Shown piece by piece: positions 1-9,040 of a stretch of 64,000 bases of DNA. This DNA comes from Gammaproteobacteria bacterium (GTDB taxonomy: Bacteria; Pseudomonadota; Gammaproteobacteria; GRL18): the NCBI GenBank assembly GCA_015488755.1, contig WFNB01000068.1, positions 21,403 through 85,402 of the forward strand, in the 5' to 3' direction. Position 1 is the stretch's first letter, and the number at the start of each line of letters is the position of its first letter. The notes below the pieces were generated by a model that saw nothing but the letters and a program-made list of their open reading frames with translations, ran no database searches and was not told where the DNA came from. The translations under genes were made by a program, and so were the position numbers.

Positions 1-307
1 CATTTGAGGCCTCTTTTTTCATAAATAATGAAATTTGATTAATACTGTCCATATCACCGGATAATTGCCGAGCATGATCAAGTATGACATAAAGACCAGC
101 AGGTAAAGCCAAAGCAATACCCAGTGCCGAAGCCGTCATGAGTGTGGCAAAAGGAGAGCGACTTAATAGGCCTAGAGAATAGAAAAAAACCTGTAAATGA
201 CGAATAAAAAATTCTTTTACTCGAGATGAAAAACTGGGCTTTAATTGTCGCAATTGCACGGCAGCACCATTATTTGTGGTACTGTGATCGGGATTATGGG
301 TCGCCAT
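1..307 (-). CDS. ftsX: Cell division protein FtsX, N-terminal part (cut by window edge)
   Basis: About 102 codons are readable from the ATG at 307 down to base 1, and the frame stays open to the edge. The protein would be the membrane partner of FtsE in the FtsEX complex, which links the divisome to periplasmic peptidoglycan hydrolases. Visible are a polar cytoplasmic N-terminus of about 45 residues and then a first hydrophobic helix (around SPFATLMTASALGIALALPA) typical of FtsX. It starts 3 nt after the ftsE stop, so the two are translationally linked. The permease domain lies outside the window. Confidence 0.9.
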   Translation of the reverse strand, partial: MATHNPDHSTTNNGAAVQLRQLKPSFSSRVKEFFIRHLQVFFYSLGLLSRSPFATLMTASALGIALALPAGLYVILDHARQLSGDMDSINQISLFMKKEASN

Positions 308-310
308 AAA

Positions 311-1027
311 TTAAGTGCTCATAATAAAAGGTGGTTGGTTATTATCTGGAGTGTGTACTTTTTGATCCGCTTGCCCATGAGCTATTTCCCCATGTGAGAG
401 TTGAATAATACGTTTGTCTAGTTGCTTAATAAGTGGAATATCATGGGTGGCAATAAGTACCGTAACGCCCACCTGATGAAAGGCAATAAATAGGTCCATG
501 ATCTCATGAGACAGTTCGGGGTCAAGATTTCCGGTTGGCTCATCAGCTAATAATAACGCGGGTTTATTAACAACGGCTCGGGCAATACTGATGCGTTGTT
601 GTTCGCCACCAGAGAGGGTAATTGGGTATTTTTTTTCGAAGCGCAACAAACCTACTTTATCCAATGCGGCATGTACTCGTTTTTTAACTTCCCGTGAAGA
701 AAAGCCACTGATGATAAGAGGCAGGGCAACATTGTCAAATACGGTACGGTCATAGAGCAGTTGGTAGTCCTGAAAAATAATGCCCATATTACGTCGTAAA
801 TAGGGCAGAGTATGACGGCCTACTTTATTAAGATTTTTGCCCCCGATAATAACGCGACCGCTGGAAGCACGTTCAATTAAGGCAATTAGTTTTAATAGGG
901 TACTTTTTCCTGCTCCCGAATGTCCGGTTAAAAATGCCATTTCTCCAGGATGTAGGTGAAAATTAACATTTGAGAGTGCCTCATTACCACCGGGGTATCG
1001 TTTACTGACCTGATCAAACACAATCAT
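311..1027 (-). CDS. ftsE: Cell division ATP-binding protein FtsE
   Basis: ABC-type ATPase of 238 residues that pairs with FtsX at the division site. Walker A GHSGAGKST is at residues 35-43, followed by the Q-loop (FQDYQLL), the signature LSGGEQQR and Walker B LLLADEP. TGNLDP after Walker B is characteristic of FtsE and the related LolD/MacB group; the direct fusion to ftsX downstream settles the identity. Length is slightly above the usual 220-230 because of a polar C-terminal tail. ftsY lies 98 bp upstream on the same strand, the order ftsY-ftsE-ftsX seen in most gammaproteobacteria. Confidence 0.97.
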   Translation of the reverse strand: MIVFDQVSKRYPGGNEALSNVNFHLHPGEMAFLTGHSGAGKSTLLKLIALIERASSGRVIIGGKNLNKVGRHTLPYLRRNMGIIFQDYQLLYDRTVFDNVALPLIISGFSSREVKKRVHAALDKVGLLRFEKKYPITLSGGEQQRISIARAVVNKPALLLADEPTGNLDPELSHEIMDLFIAFHQVGVTVLIATHDIPLIKQLDKRIIQLSHGEIAHGQADQKVHTPDNNQPPFIMST

Positions 1028-1125
1028 GAATAAATAGTTTTCCAGTTATGGGTTTATGGCTTATTTTGGCCGTTAGCTATCCGTTCTAAATGTAGTGACT
1101 ACTGGTACTTAGCATTATCGGTGAC

Positions 1126-2262
1126 TTAGTTATTGTCTCGACTTAATAGTGCACTGACAAACTCCTGTGCATTAAACGGACGTAAATCATCAATGCCTTC
1201 ACCCACACCAATAAAACGAATGGGAATGGCTAATTTTTTAGCTACAGCAAAGATAATACCACCCTTTGCTGTGCCATCCAGTTTGGTAACGGTAATGCCA
1301 TTTAAGCCAATGCTTTTATTAAATTGCTCGGCTTGATTTAAGGCATTTTGACCGGTACCTGCATCGACTACCAGCATAACCTCATGAGGGGCACTATTAT
1401 CTAATTTAGAGGCCACCCGTTTTACTTTTGCCAGCTCTTCCATTAAATTGGCTTGAGTGTGTAAGCGTCCAGCTGTATCGGCAATGATAATATCAATATT
1501 GCGAGCCTTGCCTGCTTCAACAGCATCAAAAATAACGGATGCAGAGTCTGCTCCAGTGTGTTGAGCAATGACTGGAATATTATTACGCTTGCCCCATACC
1601 TGCAACTGCTCAACTGCAGCTGCACGAAAGGTATCTCCGGCAGCGAGCATAATGGAATAGCCTTCGTTTTGAAATTTCTTTGCTAATTTGCCAATTGTGG
1701 TGGTTTTCCCAGCGCCGTTAATACCGACCATTAAAATAACATAGGGATTTTTGCTGGTATCAATACGAAAGGGGATGGCTACGGGTTCTAAAATTGTGTT
1801 CATCTCTTCTTCAAGAGCATCAAAAAGAGAACTGGCATCTGATAATTGCTTACGAGAAATTCTATCTGTTAAACGTTCAATAATGGCCATACTAGCTTCA
1901 ACACCCATATCTGAAACCAGTAATTGAGTTTCAATCTCTTCTAATAGTTCATCATCAATTTCTTTTTTACCGAGAATGGCATTGCTAATACCATCTGTAA
2001 TTGAGCTACGAGTTTTGCTTAAGCGTTGTTTCAGGCGACCAAATAAGCCTTGCTTGCTAATTTTTTCAATGGTTTCACCAGCTTCTTTTTCTATTTGTTC
2101 AGACTCCGGTGTCTCTGAAATGTGTGCTTGAAGATCATCTGGAGATTCAATAAGTGTTTCAGTATTCTCAGTCGATGGGTTTAACTCAGCATCTTCAGAT
2201 ACTTCTGAGGAACTGTTTTGCTTATTATTGGTCTCTTTATTACGCTTTAAAAAACTAAACAT
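1126..2262 (-). CDS. ftsY: Signal recognition particle receptor FtsY
   Basis: SRP receptor GTPase that docks ribosome-SRP complexes at the inner membrane. An acidic, low-complexity A region (residues about 10-70) precedes the N domain and a G domain with GINGAGKT (180-187), DTAGR (262-266) and TKLD (326-329), all intact. The 378-residue length is normal for FtsY with a moderate A region. It heads the ftsY-ftsE-ftsX run and is divergent from the M16 peptidase genes; the 133 bp between them must hold both promoters. No strong ribosome-binding site precedes the ATG. Confidence 0.97.
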   Translation of the reverse strand: MFSFLKRNKETNNKQNSSSEVSEDAELNPSTENTETLIESPDDLQAHISETPESEQIEKEAGETIEKISKQGLFGRLKQRLSKTRSSITDGISNAILGKKEIDDELLEEIETQLLVSDMGVEASMAIIERLTDRISRKQLSDASSLFDALEEEMNTILEPVAIPFRIDTSKNPYVILMVGINGAGKTTTIGKLAKKFQNEGYSIMLAAGDTFRAAAVEQLQVWGKRNNIPVIAQHTGADSASVIFDAVEAGKARNIDIIIADTAGRLHTQANLMEELAKVKRVASKLDNSAPHEVMLVVDAGTGQNALNQAEQFNKSIGLNGITVTKLDGTAKGGIIFAVAKKLAIPIRFIGVGEGIDDLRPFNAQEFVSALLSRDNN

Positions 2263-2395
2263 GGTGTTTATTAATACTTCTATGGCTAAGGGTGGAATAA
2301 ACTAGAATAACTTAGTATTATCCTAGATTTTGTGCCAGTATACCAAGGCAATAGTATAAATAGTGATAATTTTTTAATAATACAGCGAGAAACGA

Positions 2396-3787
2396 ATGCT
2401 TATAAATGTGTTTAAGTCTGTGGGGATAAGTATTTTATCTCTATTGTTCAGTATACAAGTGGCGAGTGCGCAAAGTTCTCAAGCCAGCCAGAAGTCATTG
2501 CTTAGCGAAAAGACCTTGAGTAATGGCTTAAAAATTATTGTTAAGCCCGATCATCGTGCCCCCGTTGTTATTTCTCAAGTCTGGTACAAAGTGGGCTCCA
2601 GCTATGAAAGTGGTGGTGCGACGGGGGTATCACATGTATTAGAACATATGATGTTTAAGGGCACAGAAAAATTTCCTGCAGGTGAATTTAATAAAATTAT
2701 TGCCCGCAACGGTGGTGAGGATAATGCCTTCACCTCTAAAGATTATACGGCTTATTATCAAAAATTAGAAAAAACTCGTTTAAAAGTCAGTTTCGAGCTT
2801 GAAGCAGATAGAATGCGAGGCTTACTTCTACCCAAGAAAGAATTTGCTAAAGAAATCATGGTGGTTATGGAAGAGCGTCGCTGGCGCACCGATGATAAGC
2901 CACAATCATTAACCTATGAGCAGTTTTACGCCACAGCCTTTGACAATAGCGGTTATCATAATCCCACCATTGGTTGGATGGATGATCTCAAAAATATGAC
3001 AGTTGATGATTTACGTCTTTGGTATCAGCGCTATTATGCTCCTAATAATGCCACAGTTGTTGTTGTTGGTGATGTCCAGCCAGAGACTGTTTTTCAGTTG
3101 GCTGAAAAATATTTTGGTTCATTGGAAGCCTTTGATATCAGCAAACAAAAACCTAGAATTGAGCGTCAGCAGAAAGGTACGAAACGTATTGAAATGCTAT
3201 TGGAAGCAAAACTGCCTTATCTTGTTATGGGTTACAAAGTCCCCGTCATTAATACCGCAACTATCAAGTGGGAACCCTATGCCTTAGATTTGCTGGCGGG
3301 GATATTAGATGCCGGAGACAGTGCACGCTTTAGCAAGCACCTAGTCAAAGGGAGTGAAATTGCCACATCAGCAGGTGCAGGCTATTCTATTGATGCCAGA
3401 GCACAAACATTATTTGTCTTGGATGGTATTCCTGCTAAAGGTAAAACAATGGTGCAGTTAGAGGAGGCTTTGCAAAAAGAGTTAGCAGAGATTAAAACAA
3501 CCTTAGTGAGCGATGAAGAGTTAAATCGAGTAAAAGCACAAGTTATTTCATCAGCTGTTTATGAGCAGGACTCTATGTTTTATCAAGGTATGAAAATTGG
3601 CATTGCTGAGACAGTGGGTATTGGCTGGCAGGAGGAAAGTCGTTATGTTGAAAATATTCAAGCCATTAGCGCAGAACAAATCCAGCAAGTAGCAAAAAAA
3701 TACTTTATTGCCAATACACTCACCGTCGCCACATTAAAACCAATTAATAAATCATCAAAAAAAGCCATCACTGGGCAGGTGCAGTAA
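2396..3787 (+). CDS. Periplasmic M16 zinc peptidase, catalytic subunit
   Basis: 463 residues with a signal peptide (hydrophobic stretch then VASAQ, cleavage near residue 26). The inverted zinc motif HVLEH is at residues 80-84, and the downstream helix with FELEADRM and VMEERR supplies the third zinc ligand region. Two M16 halves are visible, the second around GILDAGDSARFSKHLV. The family degrades short peptides in the periplasm. It is followed 1 nt later by a second M16 gene without a zinc motif, giving the heterodimer arrangement (one active, one inactive subunit). The same pair sits between ftsY and rsmD in Pseudomonas as I recall, so this is conserved synteny. Confidence 0.92.
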   Translation: MLINVFKSVGISILSLLFSIQVASAQSSQASQKSLLSEKTLSNGLKIIVKPDHRAPVVISQVWYKVGSSYESGGATGVSHVLEHMMFKGTEKFPAGEFNKIIARNGGEDNAFTSKDYTAYYQKLEKTRLKVSFELEADRMRGLLLPKKEFAKEIMVVMEERRWRTDDKPQSLTYEQFYATAFDNSGYHNPTIGWMDDLKNMTVDDLRLWYQRYYAPNNATVVVVGDVQPETVFQLAEKYFGSLEAFDISKQKPRIERQQKGTKRIEMLLEAKLPYLVMGYKVPVINTATIKWEPYALDLLAGILDAGDSARFSKHLVKGSEIATSAGAGYSIDARAQTLFVLDGIPAKGKTMVQLEEALQKELAEIKTTLVSDEELNRVKAQVISSAVYEQDSMFYQGMKIGIAETVGIGWQEESRYVENIQAISAEQIQQVAKKYFIANTLTVATLKPINKSSKKAITGQVQ

Positions 3788-3788
3788 T

Positions 3789-5231
3789 ATGAATGTATGG
3801 ACAATAAAAAGAACACTATTGATAGTAGGCTCTATATTACTGACGACTAGCTTTACATGCTTTGCACAGAATCATGGAAACAGTGTAGAGAAGTCCCAGC
3901 CATCACAGAAAGTTGTGAGCAAAGGTAAAATTTCCCAATGGTTTACCCACAATGGAATGGAAGTTTTATATCAAAAGGCAGAGACTTTGCCTATGATTGA
4001 TTTTCGTTTGATTTTTGATGCTGGTGCAGCAAGAGATAGCTTATTTACGGCAAAAAATAATGTGGTACTAGCGGGTTTGGCGAAACTAACTAATGGTTTG
4101 ATTTTTGAAGGCACAGCAAGCCTTAGTGCCAATCAAATTGCAGATAAGTTTGCTAGCCTAGGCGTTGAATATGGCAATGGCAGTTATCGTGATATGGCTG
4201 TGATTAATATTCGCACATTAAGCTATGAGCCACAAAAACAAGGGGCTTTAGAGCTGCTAACTCAGGTGTTAAGTCATGCTAATTTTCCTGATGATGCCCT
4301 GCAACGTGAGATTGCTCGCATGATGGTAGCATTAGATTATGAAGATCAAACGCCATCAAAACGTGCCTCACGTCTTTTCTATGAAACACTTTATGGTCAT
4401 CATCCCTATGGTACGCCCCCCAATGGTACACGAGAGAGTTTAAAGCTGATCCAACGAGAGGATCTGGCCGCCTATTATAAGCAATTTTATGTGGCTAAAA
4501 ATGTTGTCCTAGCCATTGTGGGTGACCTAACATTAGTACAGGCACAAGCTTATGCAGAGAAGATATCCAATGCACTGCCTATCGGAGCTAAAGTTGCACC
4601 TTTGCCCTTTGCACAGTCTAATAAAGAAGAAATTGTGATTAGAAAGAATCATCCATCAACCCAAACCACAGTCTTAATGGGAGAGCCTTTACTAAAGCGA
4701 GGGGATAAAGATTACTATGCCTTGTACCTAGGTAACCACATACTCGGTGGCAGTGGTTTTAGTGCTCGGCTTATGAAAGAAGTGCGGGTAAAACGAGGCT
4801 TAACCTATAGTATCGGCAGTTACCTAGTGCCTATGCATGCTCAGGGACCCTATCAATTTAGTTTCACAACCAAACAAAGTTCCACACAGGAAGCTATCCA
4901 ATTAGTCAGAGATAATCTTAGGCAGTTTATTGCCAATGGCCCGACAGAGGAAGAGCTTAATAATGCCAAGCTTAATATTACAGGTAGCTTTCCATTACGC
5001 CAGGCCAGTAATAAAGATATTGTTGAAAATTTGGCTGTGATAGGTTTTTATGATCTACCATTAGATTATCTTGAGCGCTATAATTCTCAGATTGAAGCGG
5101 TGACCTTAGAACAGATAAAATCAGCCTTTAAACGTAGAGTCCATCCAGAAAAAATGGCCACGATTATTGTTGGTCCACAGGTGGAAGATAAGACTATAAA
5201 AGCACTGATTATGCAGGATAAAAAAGAGTAA
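3789..5231 (+). CDS. Periplasmic M16 family protein, non-catalytic subunit
   Basis: 480 residues with a signal peptide (TSFTCFAQ, cleavage near residue 26). At the place of the HxxEH motif it has GLAKLTNGLIFEGT, so both zinc histidines and the glutamate are missing and it cannot be a metallopeptidase by itself. The C-terminal half keeps the RVKRGLTYSIGSYL stretch, matching the R/Y substrate-binding pair of M16 beta subunits. It starts 1 nt after its catalytic partner, so the two products probably form an obligate heterodimer. This role is inferred from the family. Confidence 0.9.
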   Translation: MNVWTIKRTLLIVGSILLTTSFTCFAQNHGNSVEKSQPSQKVVSKGKISQWFTHNGMEVLYQKAETLPMIDFRLIFDAGAARDSLFTAKNNVVLAGLAKLTNGLIFEGTASLSANQIADKFASLGVEYGNGSYRDMAVINIRTLSYEPQKQGALELLTQVLSHANFPDDALQREIARMMVALDYEDQTPSKRASRLFYETLYGHHPYGTPPNGTRESLKLIQREDLAAYYKQFYVAKNVVLAIVGDLTLVQAQAYAEKISNALPIGAKVAPLPFAQSNKEEIVIRKNHPSTQTTVLMGEPLLKRGDKDYYALYLGNHILGGSGFSARLMKEVRVKRGLTYSIGSYLVPMHAQGPYQFSFTTKQSSTQEAIQLVRDNLRQFIANGPTEEELNNAKLNITGSFPLRQASNKDIVENLAVIGFYDLPLDYLERYNSQIEAVTLEQIKSAFKRRVHPEKMATIIVGPQVEDKTIKALIMQDKKE

Positions 5232-5289
5232 AGCTGAATTGCTTACTCAAACTGTTACCTTATAAATAGTTAGCCAAATACTTATGTGT

Positions 5290-5340
5290 CTATTTTACTT
5301 GAAGGGGCAATGAGGTATCTTCAAGTAGAATAGGTATAAT
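5290..5340 (+). promoter_or_regulatory. Hairpin and -10 element upstream of rsmD
   Basis: A 15-bp inverted repeat (5290-5304 with 5319-5333, one mismatch, 14-nt loop) is followed at once by TATAAT at 5335-5340. The rsmD ATG begins 7 nt after that hexamer and has no Shine-Dalgarno sequence, so a transcript from this promoter would be almost leaderless. No good -35 is visible. The inverted repeat could be an operator or the terminator stem for the upstream M16 gene, though it lacks a T-run. Confidence 0.4.
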
Positions 5341-5347
5341 TAACATT

Positions 5348-5938
5348 ATGAAAAAAGTAAAAACCAATCAACTACGTATTATTGGTGGCCAGTGGCGAGG
5401 TAGAAAGCTGGCGTTTGCTGATGGTGAGGGCTTACGCCCGACGATGGATCGAGTCAGAGAAACTTTATTTAATTGGCTACAAAGCAAAATTGTTGATGCG
5501 CACTGTTTGGATGCTTTTTCAGGCAGTGGTGCCTTAGGTTTTGAAGCCTTGTCCCGCTATGCCGGCAGTGTGGTAATGATTGATACCAATCCTGCCGCTA
5601 TTCGAATGATCCGTGAGAATCTTGATATATTAGGGGCTGGTCACGCTCAGGTACTAAAGATGGATGCTCAGGATTATTTGCGTTCTTATACCAAGAGCAT
5701 TGCTAATGCGGCCACAGAAAAGCCATTTGACATTGTTTTTTTAGATCCGCCATTTAATAAACAATTAGTTGAGCCGTATTGTCAGCTTTTGGCTAAGAGT
5801 GGTTGTCTTGCTAAACAGGCCACTATTTATATTGAAATAGAAAAAAATACCCCACTACCAACACTACCGGATGGTTGGCATGTTGTGAAACAGAAAAAAG
5901 CCGGTCAGCTGGCTTTTTTCTTAGTGCATAATGGGTAA
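5348..5938 (+). CDS. rsmD: 16S rRNA (guanine(966)-N(2))-methyltransferase RsmD
   Basis: SAM-dependent enzyme that methylates G966 of 16S rRNA during 30S assembly. 196 residues, family length. Diagnostic pieces are GGQWRGRKL near the N-terminus, LRPTMDRVRETLFNWL, the SAM-binding loop DAFSGSGALGFEALSR and the catalytic DPPF motif (FLDPPFNK). In many relatives rsmD is followed directly by coaD; here a convergent rhodanese gene and a small membrane-protein gene have been placed between them. Confidence 0.96.
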   Translation: MKKVKTNQLRIIGGQWRGRKLAFADGEGLRPTMDRVRETLFNWLQSKIVDAHCLDAFSGSGALGFEALSRYAGSVVMIDTNPAAIRMIRENLDILGAGHAQVLKMDAQDYLRSYTKSIANAATEKPFDIVFLDPPFNKQLVEPYCQLLAKSGCLAKQATIYIEIEKNTPLPTLPDGWHVVKQKKAGQLAFFLVHNG

Positions 5939-5942
5939 AGGC

Positions 5943-5970
5943 ACTGAGCATCTATTGCTATATGCTCAGT
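5943..5970. terminator. Hairpin between convergent rsmD and rhodanese genes
   Basis: A perfect 9-bp stem (ACTGAGCAT with ATGCTCAGT) and a 10-nt loop lie just after the rsmD stop and before the end of the opposing gene. There is no T-run on either strand, so it is at best a weak or factor-dependent terminator. Confidence 0.35.
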
Positions 5971-6010
5971 ATAGTGACTTGAATACGGGTAATCTTAGGC
6001 TAGAAAGAAA

Positions 6011-6880
6011 TCAGAGAGATAAAAGTGGTAAGCCTTGCTTTTTTAAATCTTTATTAATTTTATGAAAAGCACCGCCCTGCAATAAATAGTAGTTATTAAT
6101 CCCTTCTTTTTCAATGTAATACTGTACCCATTTTAGTTTAGTACCAGCCCAATCATAAACATATAAAGTGGCATTTTGTTGGGCAACTCGATGTAAATAT
6201 TTTTTGAGTTTTTCTATATCAGACAAGGGAATGTACCTTTCATGCATCACACCAACAAAGACAGAAGAGCCATTATGAGTACTTTTATCTCGAATGTCTA
6301 AAATTTTAAATGTTTCCCCAGTTTTAATATCATTAGCAATCATTTGCTGAAAGTTCTTTAATGTTGTGAGGTGTTTTTTGTGTTTTTCTAATGATATGAT
6401 TTTGTTATCAGCTGATATTTTTTGATTAAATAGTAAGACTTTTTGGGGTTCTAGTGTTGCAAATTTAAAAATACCTCGATCATAAACATAAGTATTCTTT
6501 ATGCCCAGTTTAACGGCTAATGTACCTGCACGATAGGAGAGATTACAGCGCTTACCATTGCAATAAAAGACGATATCACTTGGGTTTGAGCCTCTTAATG
6601 CGGCAATTTCTTTGGTAAAGAATTCTTCGTCATCAATATCAAGATTAATGGCACCTTTTATTTTTAAAATATCAAATTCAGTTTTTGTTCTTGTATCAAT
6701 AATAATGACCTTATTCTTATCAATTTTTTTGGCGAATGCTTTTGTATCAATACAATTAACGGATAGAAAAACTTCTCTTAAAGGCAACTCTTTGTTTGGC
6801 GTGCAACGAGCTAAGGTAGTTTGAGAGCTGAGTGCAAACAGCAGTGTGATCAGGATGAATAAGTGAGTTTTAGTTGTCAT
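6011..6880 (-). CDS. Secreted tandem rhodanese-domain protein
   Basis: 289 residues with a signal peptide (cleavage after about residue 25, TTLARC). The first rhodanese domain (about 40-145) has the DTRTKTEFD start and an active-site loop beginning with Cys107 in FYCNGKRC, with a second cysteine at 112. The second domain (about 175-285) has LDIRD and YVYDWAG, so the catalytic cysteine is replaced by Asp and this half is probably inactive. The family transfers sulfane sulfur; an exported version fits a sulfur-oxidising organism. It lies inside the usually contiguous rsmD-coaD neighbourhood. Substrate unknown. Confidence 0.85.
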   Translation of the reverse strand: MTTKTHLFILITLLFALSSQTTLARCTPNKELPLREVFLSVNCIDTKAFAKKIDKNKVIIIDTRTKTEFDILKIKGAINLDIDDEEFFTKEIAALRGSNPSDIVFYCNGKRCNLSYRAGTLAVKLGIKNTYVYDRGIFKFATLEPQKVLLFNQKISADNKIISLEKHKKHLTTLKNFQQMIANDIKTGETFKILDIRDKSTHNGSSVFVGVMHERYIPLSDIEKLKKYLHRVAQQNATLYVYDWAGTKLKWVQYYIEKEGINNYYLLQGGAFHKINKDLKKQGLPLLSL

Positions 6881-7116
6881 ATTAGATCCTTGATGAAAAC
6901 ATATTGTATTAGAATAGTAGTATATTCTGATTTTTAGAAAAATGCTACATGATCAGAAAGTAAAGTAGCCATTATAAGAATAAAAAGTAAGAAAAAGGTT
7001 GGCTTTATACTTTAACCTAAATAAATCAGCTAAGACATAAAAAGGCCAGTAATAAAATTTAGCTTAAAACGGCTATTGTGGTCTGGGTAAACAAAAAGTA
7101 AAATCAATATTCTAAC

Positions 7117-7392
7117 ATGATTTATACTAGGTTAAATAAGATTATGCGCTTTGATATTGCAGATGAAGAGAAAAAGAAAGCTAAGCTGCCACACGACTTG
7201 TTTTTGGTAAATCTTATTGGTGACGTTTGTCTTTTACCAATCATAGTCACAACCTTAGTATTGATCCTTATGGGATCAGATGCCTTGCATCAAGCAGCAG
7301 AAGGTAAATTAGCAGATAAGATAATAAGTTTATATCCGAATTCTGAAGCCATAATAATTAAGTCAGCTAATACTGATGGTGGTGTAAAGTAA
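7117..7392 (+). CDS. Small single-span membrane protein of unknown function
   Basis: 91 residues: a charged N-terminus (DIADEEKKKAK), one hydrophobic segment (about residues 35-58, VCLLPIIVTTLVLILMG) and a polar tail. Its TAA is directly followed by the coaD ATG with no spacer, so the two are translationally coupled and the frame is very likely real. An in-frame ATG at 7144 is an alternative start. I do not recognise the family. Confidence 0.6.
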   Translation: MIYTRLNKIMRFDIADEEKKKAKLPHDLFLVNLIGDVCLLPIIVTTLVLILMGSDALHQAAEGKLADKIISLYPNSEAIIIKSANTDGGVK

Positions 7393-7869
7393 ATGGTTAA
7401 TGCAGTCTATCCAGGTACCTTTGATCCCATTACTTATGGTCACATCGACTTAGTGAAACGAGCCACAAAAATTTTTGATAATGTGGTTGTTGCTGTTGCT
7501 AGTAGCTCAGGCAAACAACCCTTGTTTACTATGCAAGAGCGAGTGACCTTAGCAAGAAATGTATTCAGTGATTATAGTAATGTTTCAGTTGTAGGCTTTG
7601 ATAATTTGTTGGTAGATTTTACTAAAGACCATAATGCCAGTGTTATATTAAGAGGCTTACGAGCTGTCTCAGATTTTGAATATGAGTTTCAGTTAGCGGG
7701 TATGAATCGTAATTTAGCACCTGATATTGAGACTATTTTTTTAACCACAGCAGAGCAGTACGCCTATCTTTCCTCAACTTTGGTTAAAGAAGTTGCACGT
7801 TTAGGAGGAAATATAACAAAGTTTGTCCCAGAGCAAGTAATAGCTGAAATCAAACAGAAATTAGGTTAG
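7393..7869 (+). CDS. coaD: Phosphopantetheine adenylyltransferase
   Basis: Catalyses transfer of AMP from ATP to 4'-phosphopantetheine, the penultimate step of coenzyme A synthesis. 158 residues, the usual length. The nucleotidyltransferase signature [16 protein letters not shown] is at residues 5-20, [12 protein letters not shown] in the middle and the YLSSTLVKE motif near residue 125. It follows the small membrane protein without a gap and precedes the ferredoxin gene, a common gammaproteobacterial order. Confidence 0.98.
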   Translation: MVNAVYPGTFDPITYGHIDLVKRATKIFDNVVVAVASSSGKQPLFTMQERVTLARNVFSDYSNVSVVGFDNLLVDFTKDHNASVILRGLRAVSDFEYEFQLAGMNRNLAPDIETIFLTTAEQYAYLSSTLVKEVARLGGNITKFVPEQVIAEIKQKLG

Positions 7870-7958
7870 AATCTCCGCATATTCGGGGGGATTAGCAACA
7901 AATATTGGTGTTCATTCATAACTTTGATTAGACCTTAGAGCAGTCAATGAATGAATGA

Positions 7959-8246
<288 letters not shown>

Positions 8247-8283
8247 TTTCAATTTTATTCTTAGTAAAGACAGAGCATAAAGA

Positions 8284-8316
8284 GCCTCTTAGATAAGAAT
8301 AGTTAAGAGGCTTTTT
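8284..8316 (+). terminator. Rho-independent terminator after ferredoxin
   Basis: Perfect 8-bp stem GCCTCTTA (8284-8291) with TAAGAGGC (8304-8311), a 12-nt loop and a TTTTT run. Confidence 0.85.
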
Positions 8317-8342
8317 AAATGCTCTCTTTTTAATGCTTTGAG

Positions 8343-8424
8343 TTAATCTGAGTTCGGGATAACAGACAGGCTAATCAATATTTTAAGCTTGTTTTCAAGA
8401 TCATTTTATCCAGAGTTTAGCTTA
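8343..8424. repeat. Short copy of an imperfect palindromic repeat
   Basis: The left end (AATCTGAGTTCGGGATAAC, then CAGGCTAATCAATA) is mirrored by the right end (TTATCCAGAGTTTAGCTTA). Ends and the CAGGC-AATCAA block match the 185-bp element at 11694-11878. The middle contains a small CTTG-TTTT-CAAG hairpin. It reaches the last codon of tsaC, so it may also act as that gene's 3' end structure. Confidence 0.6.
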
Positions 8425-8994
8425 GTTTCCATCACGAATTACTTTATTGGTTAATGCATCTTTAATAATTGTGGGTGTCTTACTATGACCTAATTCCCCA
8501 TCTAACAGATAATCTAACTCATGATCAAAATACTGGCGCACATCATCAATCGTATATGACATTTCACCGCCTGTAATATTGGCACTGGTTGAAATAATGG
8601 CTGATTGGCATTCTTGACAAAGGGTTTGAACAATAGGGTGATCACTGATGCGCACGGCAATGCTATTAAATCGCCCTTTAATAAGTACGGATGTTTTTTC
8701 TGGAGTTGGTAAAACCCACGTAGTAGGCCCCGGCCAGCTTGTAGTAATTTTTTGCAATACCGCAGACTCTAAAGGGCAGAGGTAATCACTGAGTTGTGAT
8801 AGTTCAGATGCCAGAAGAATCAAGCCTTTTTCCATTGACCGTTGCTTTAATAATAATAATTTCTTAATACTTTGAGGTTTATCAGGTAGACAGCCTAAAC
8901 CAAAAACGGCTTCAGTTGGGTAGGCAATAATACCGCCTTTTTGTAGAACCTGTACTGCATGTTGTATCTGTTCTATTGGAATGTCTTCGGGCAT
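8422..8994 (-). CDS. tsaC: Threonylcarbamoyl-AMP synthase TsaC (YrdC family)
   Basis: Makes threonylcarbamoyl-AMP from Thr, bicarbonate and ATP for the t6A37 modification of ANN-decoding tRNAs. 190 residues, so the short TsaC form without the Sua5 extension. The motifs are IIAYPTEAVFGLGC near residue 21, KxR (KQRSMEKGLILL), WPGPTTWVLP and the STSAN stretch. It is downstream of dprA and the LysM gene on the same strand, an arrangement shared with Pseudomonas and others. Confidence 0.96.
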   Translation of the reverse strand: MPEDIPIEQIQHAVQVLQKGGIIAYPTEAVFGLGCLPDKPQSIKKLLLLKQRSMEKGLILLASELSQLSDYLCPLESAVLQKITTSWPGPTTWVLPTPEKTSVLIKGRFNSIAVRISDHPIVQTLCQECQSAIISTSANITGGEMSYTIDDVRQYFDHELDYLLDGELGHSKTPTIIKDALTNKVIRDGN

Positions 8995-9040
8995 CTTAAT
9001 TAGACTCTATTTTTGGGCAATGTATTAATGTATTGTGCAC

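Noticed and set aside
3789..5231. Calling the second M16 gene a zinc protease
   Set aside because: The HxxEH site is replaced by residues that cannot bind zinc.
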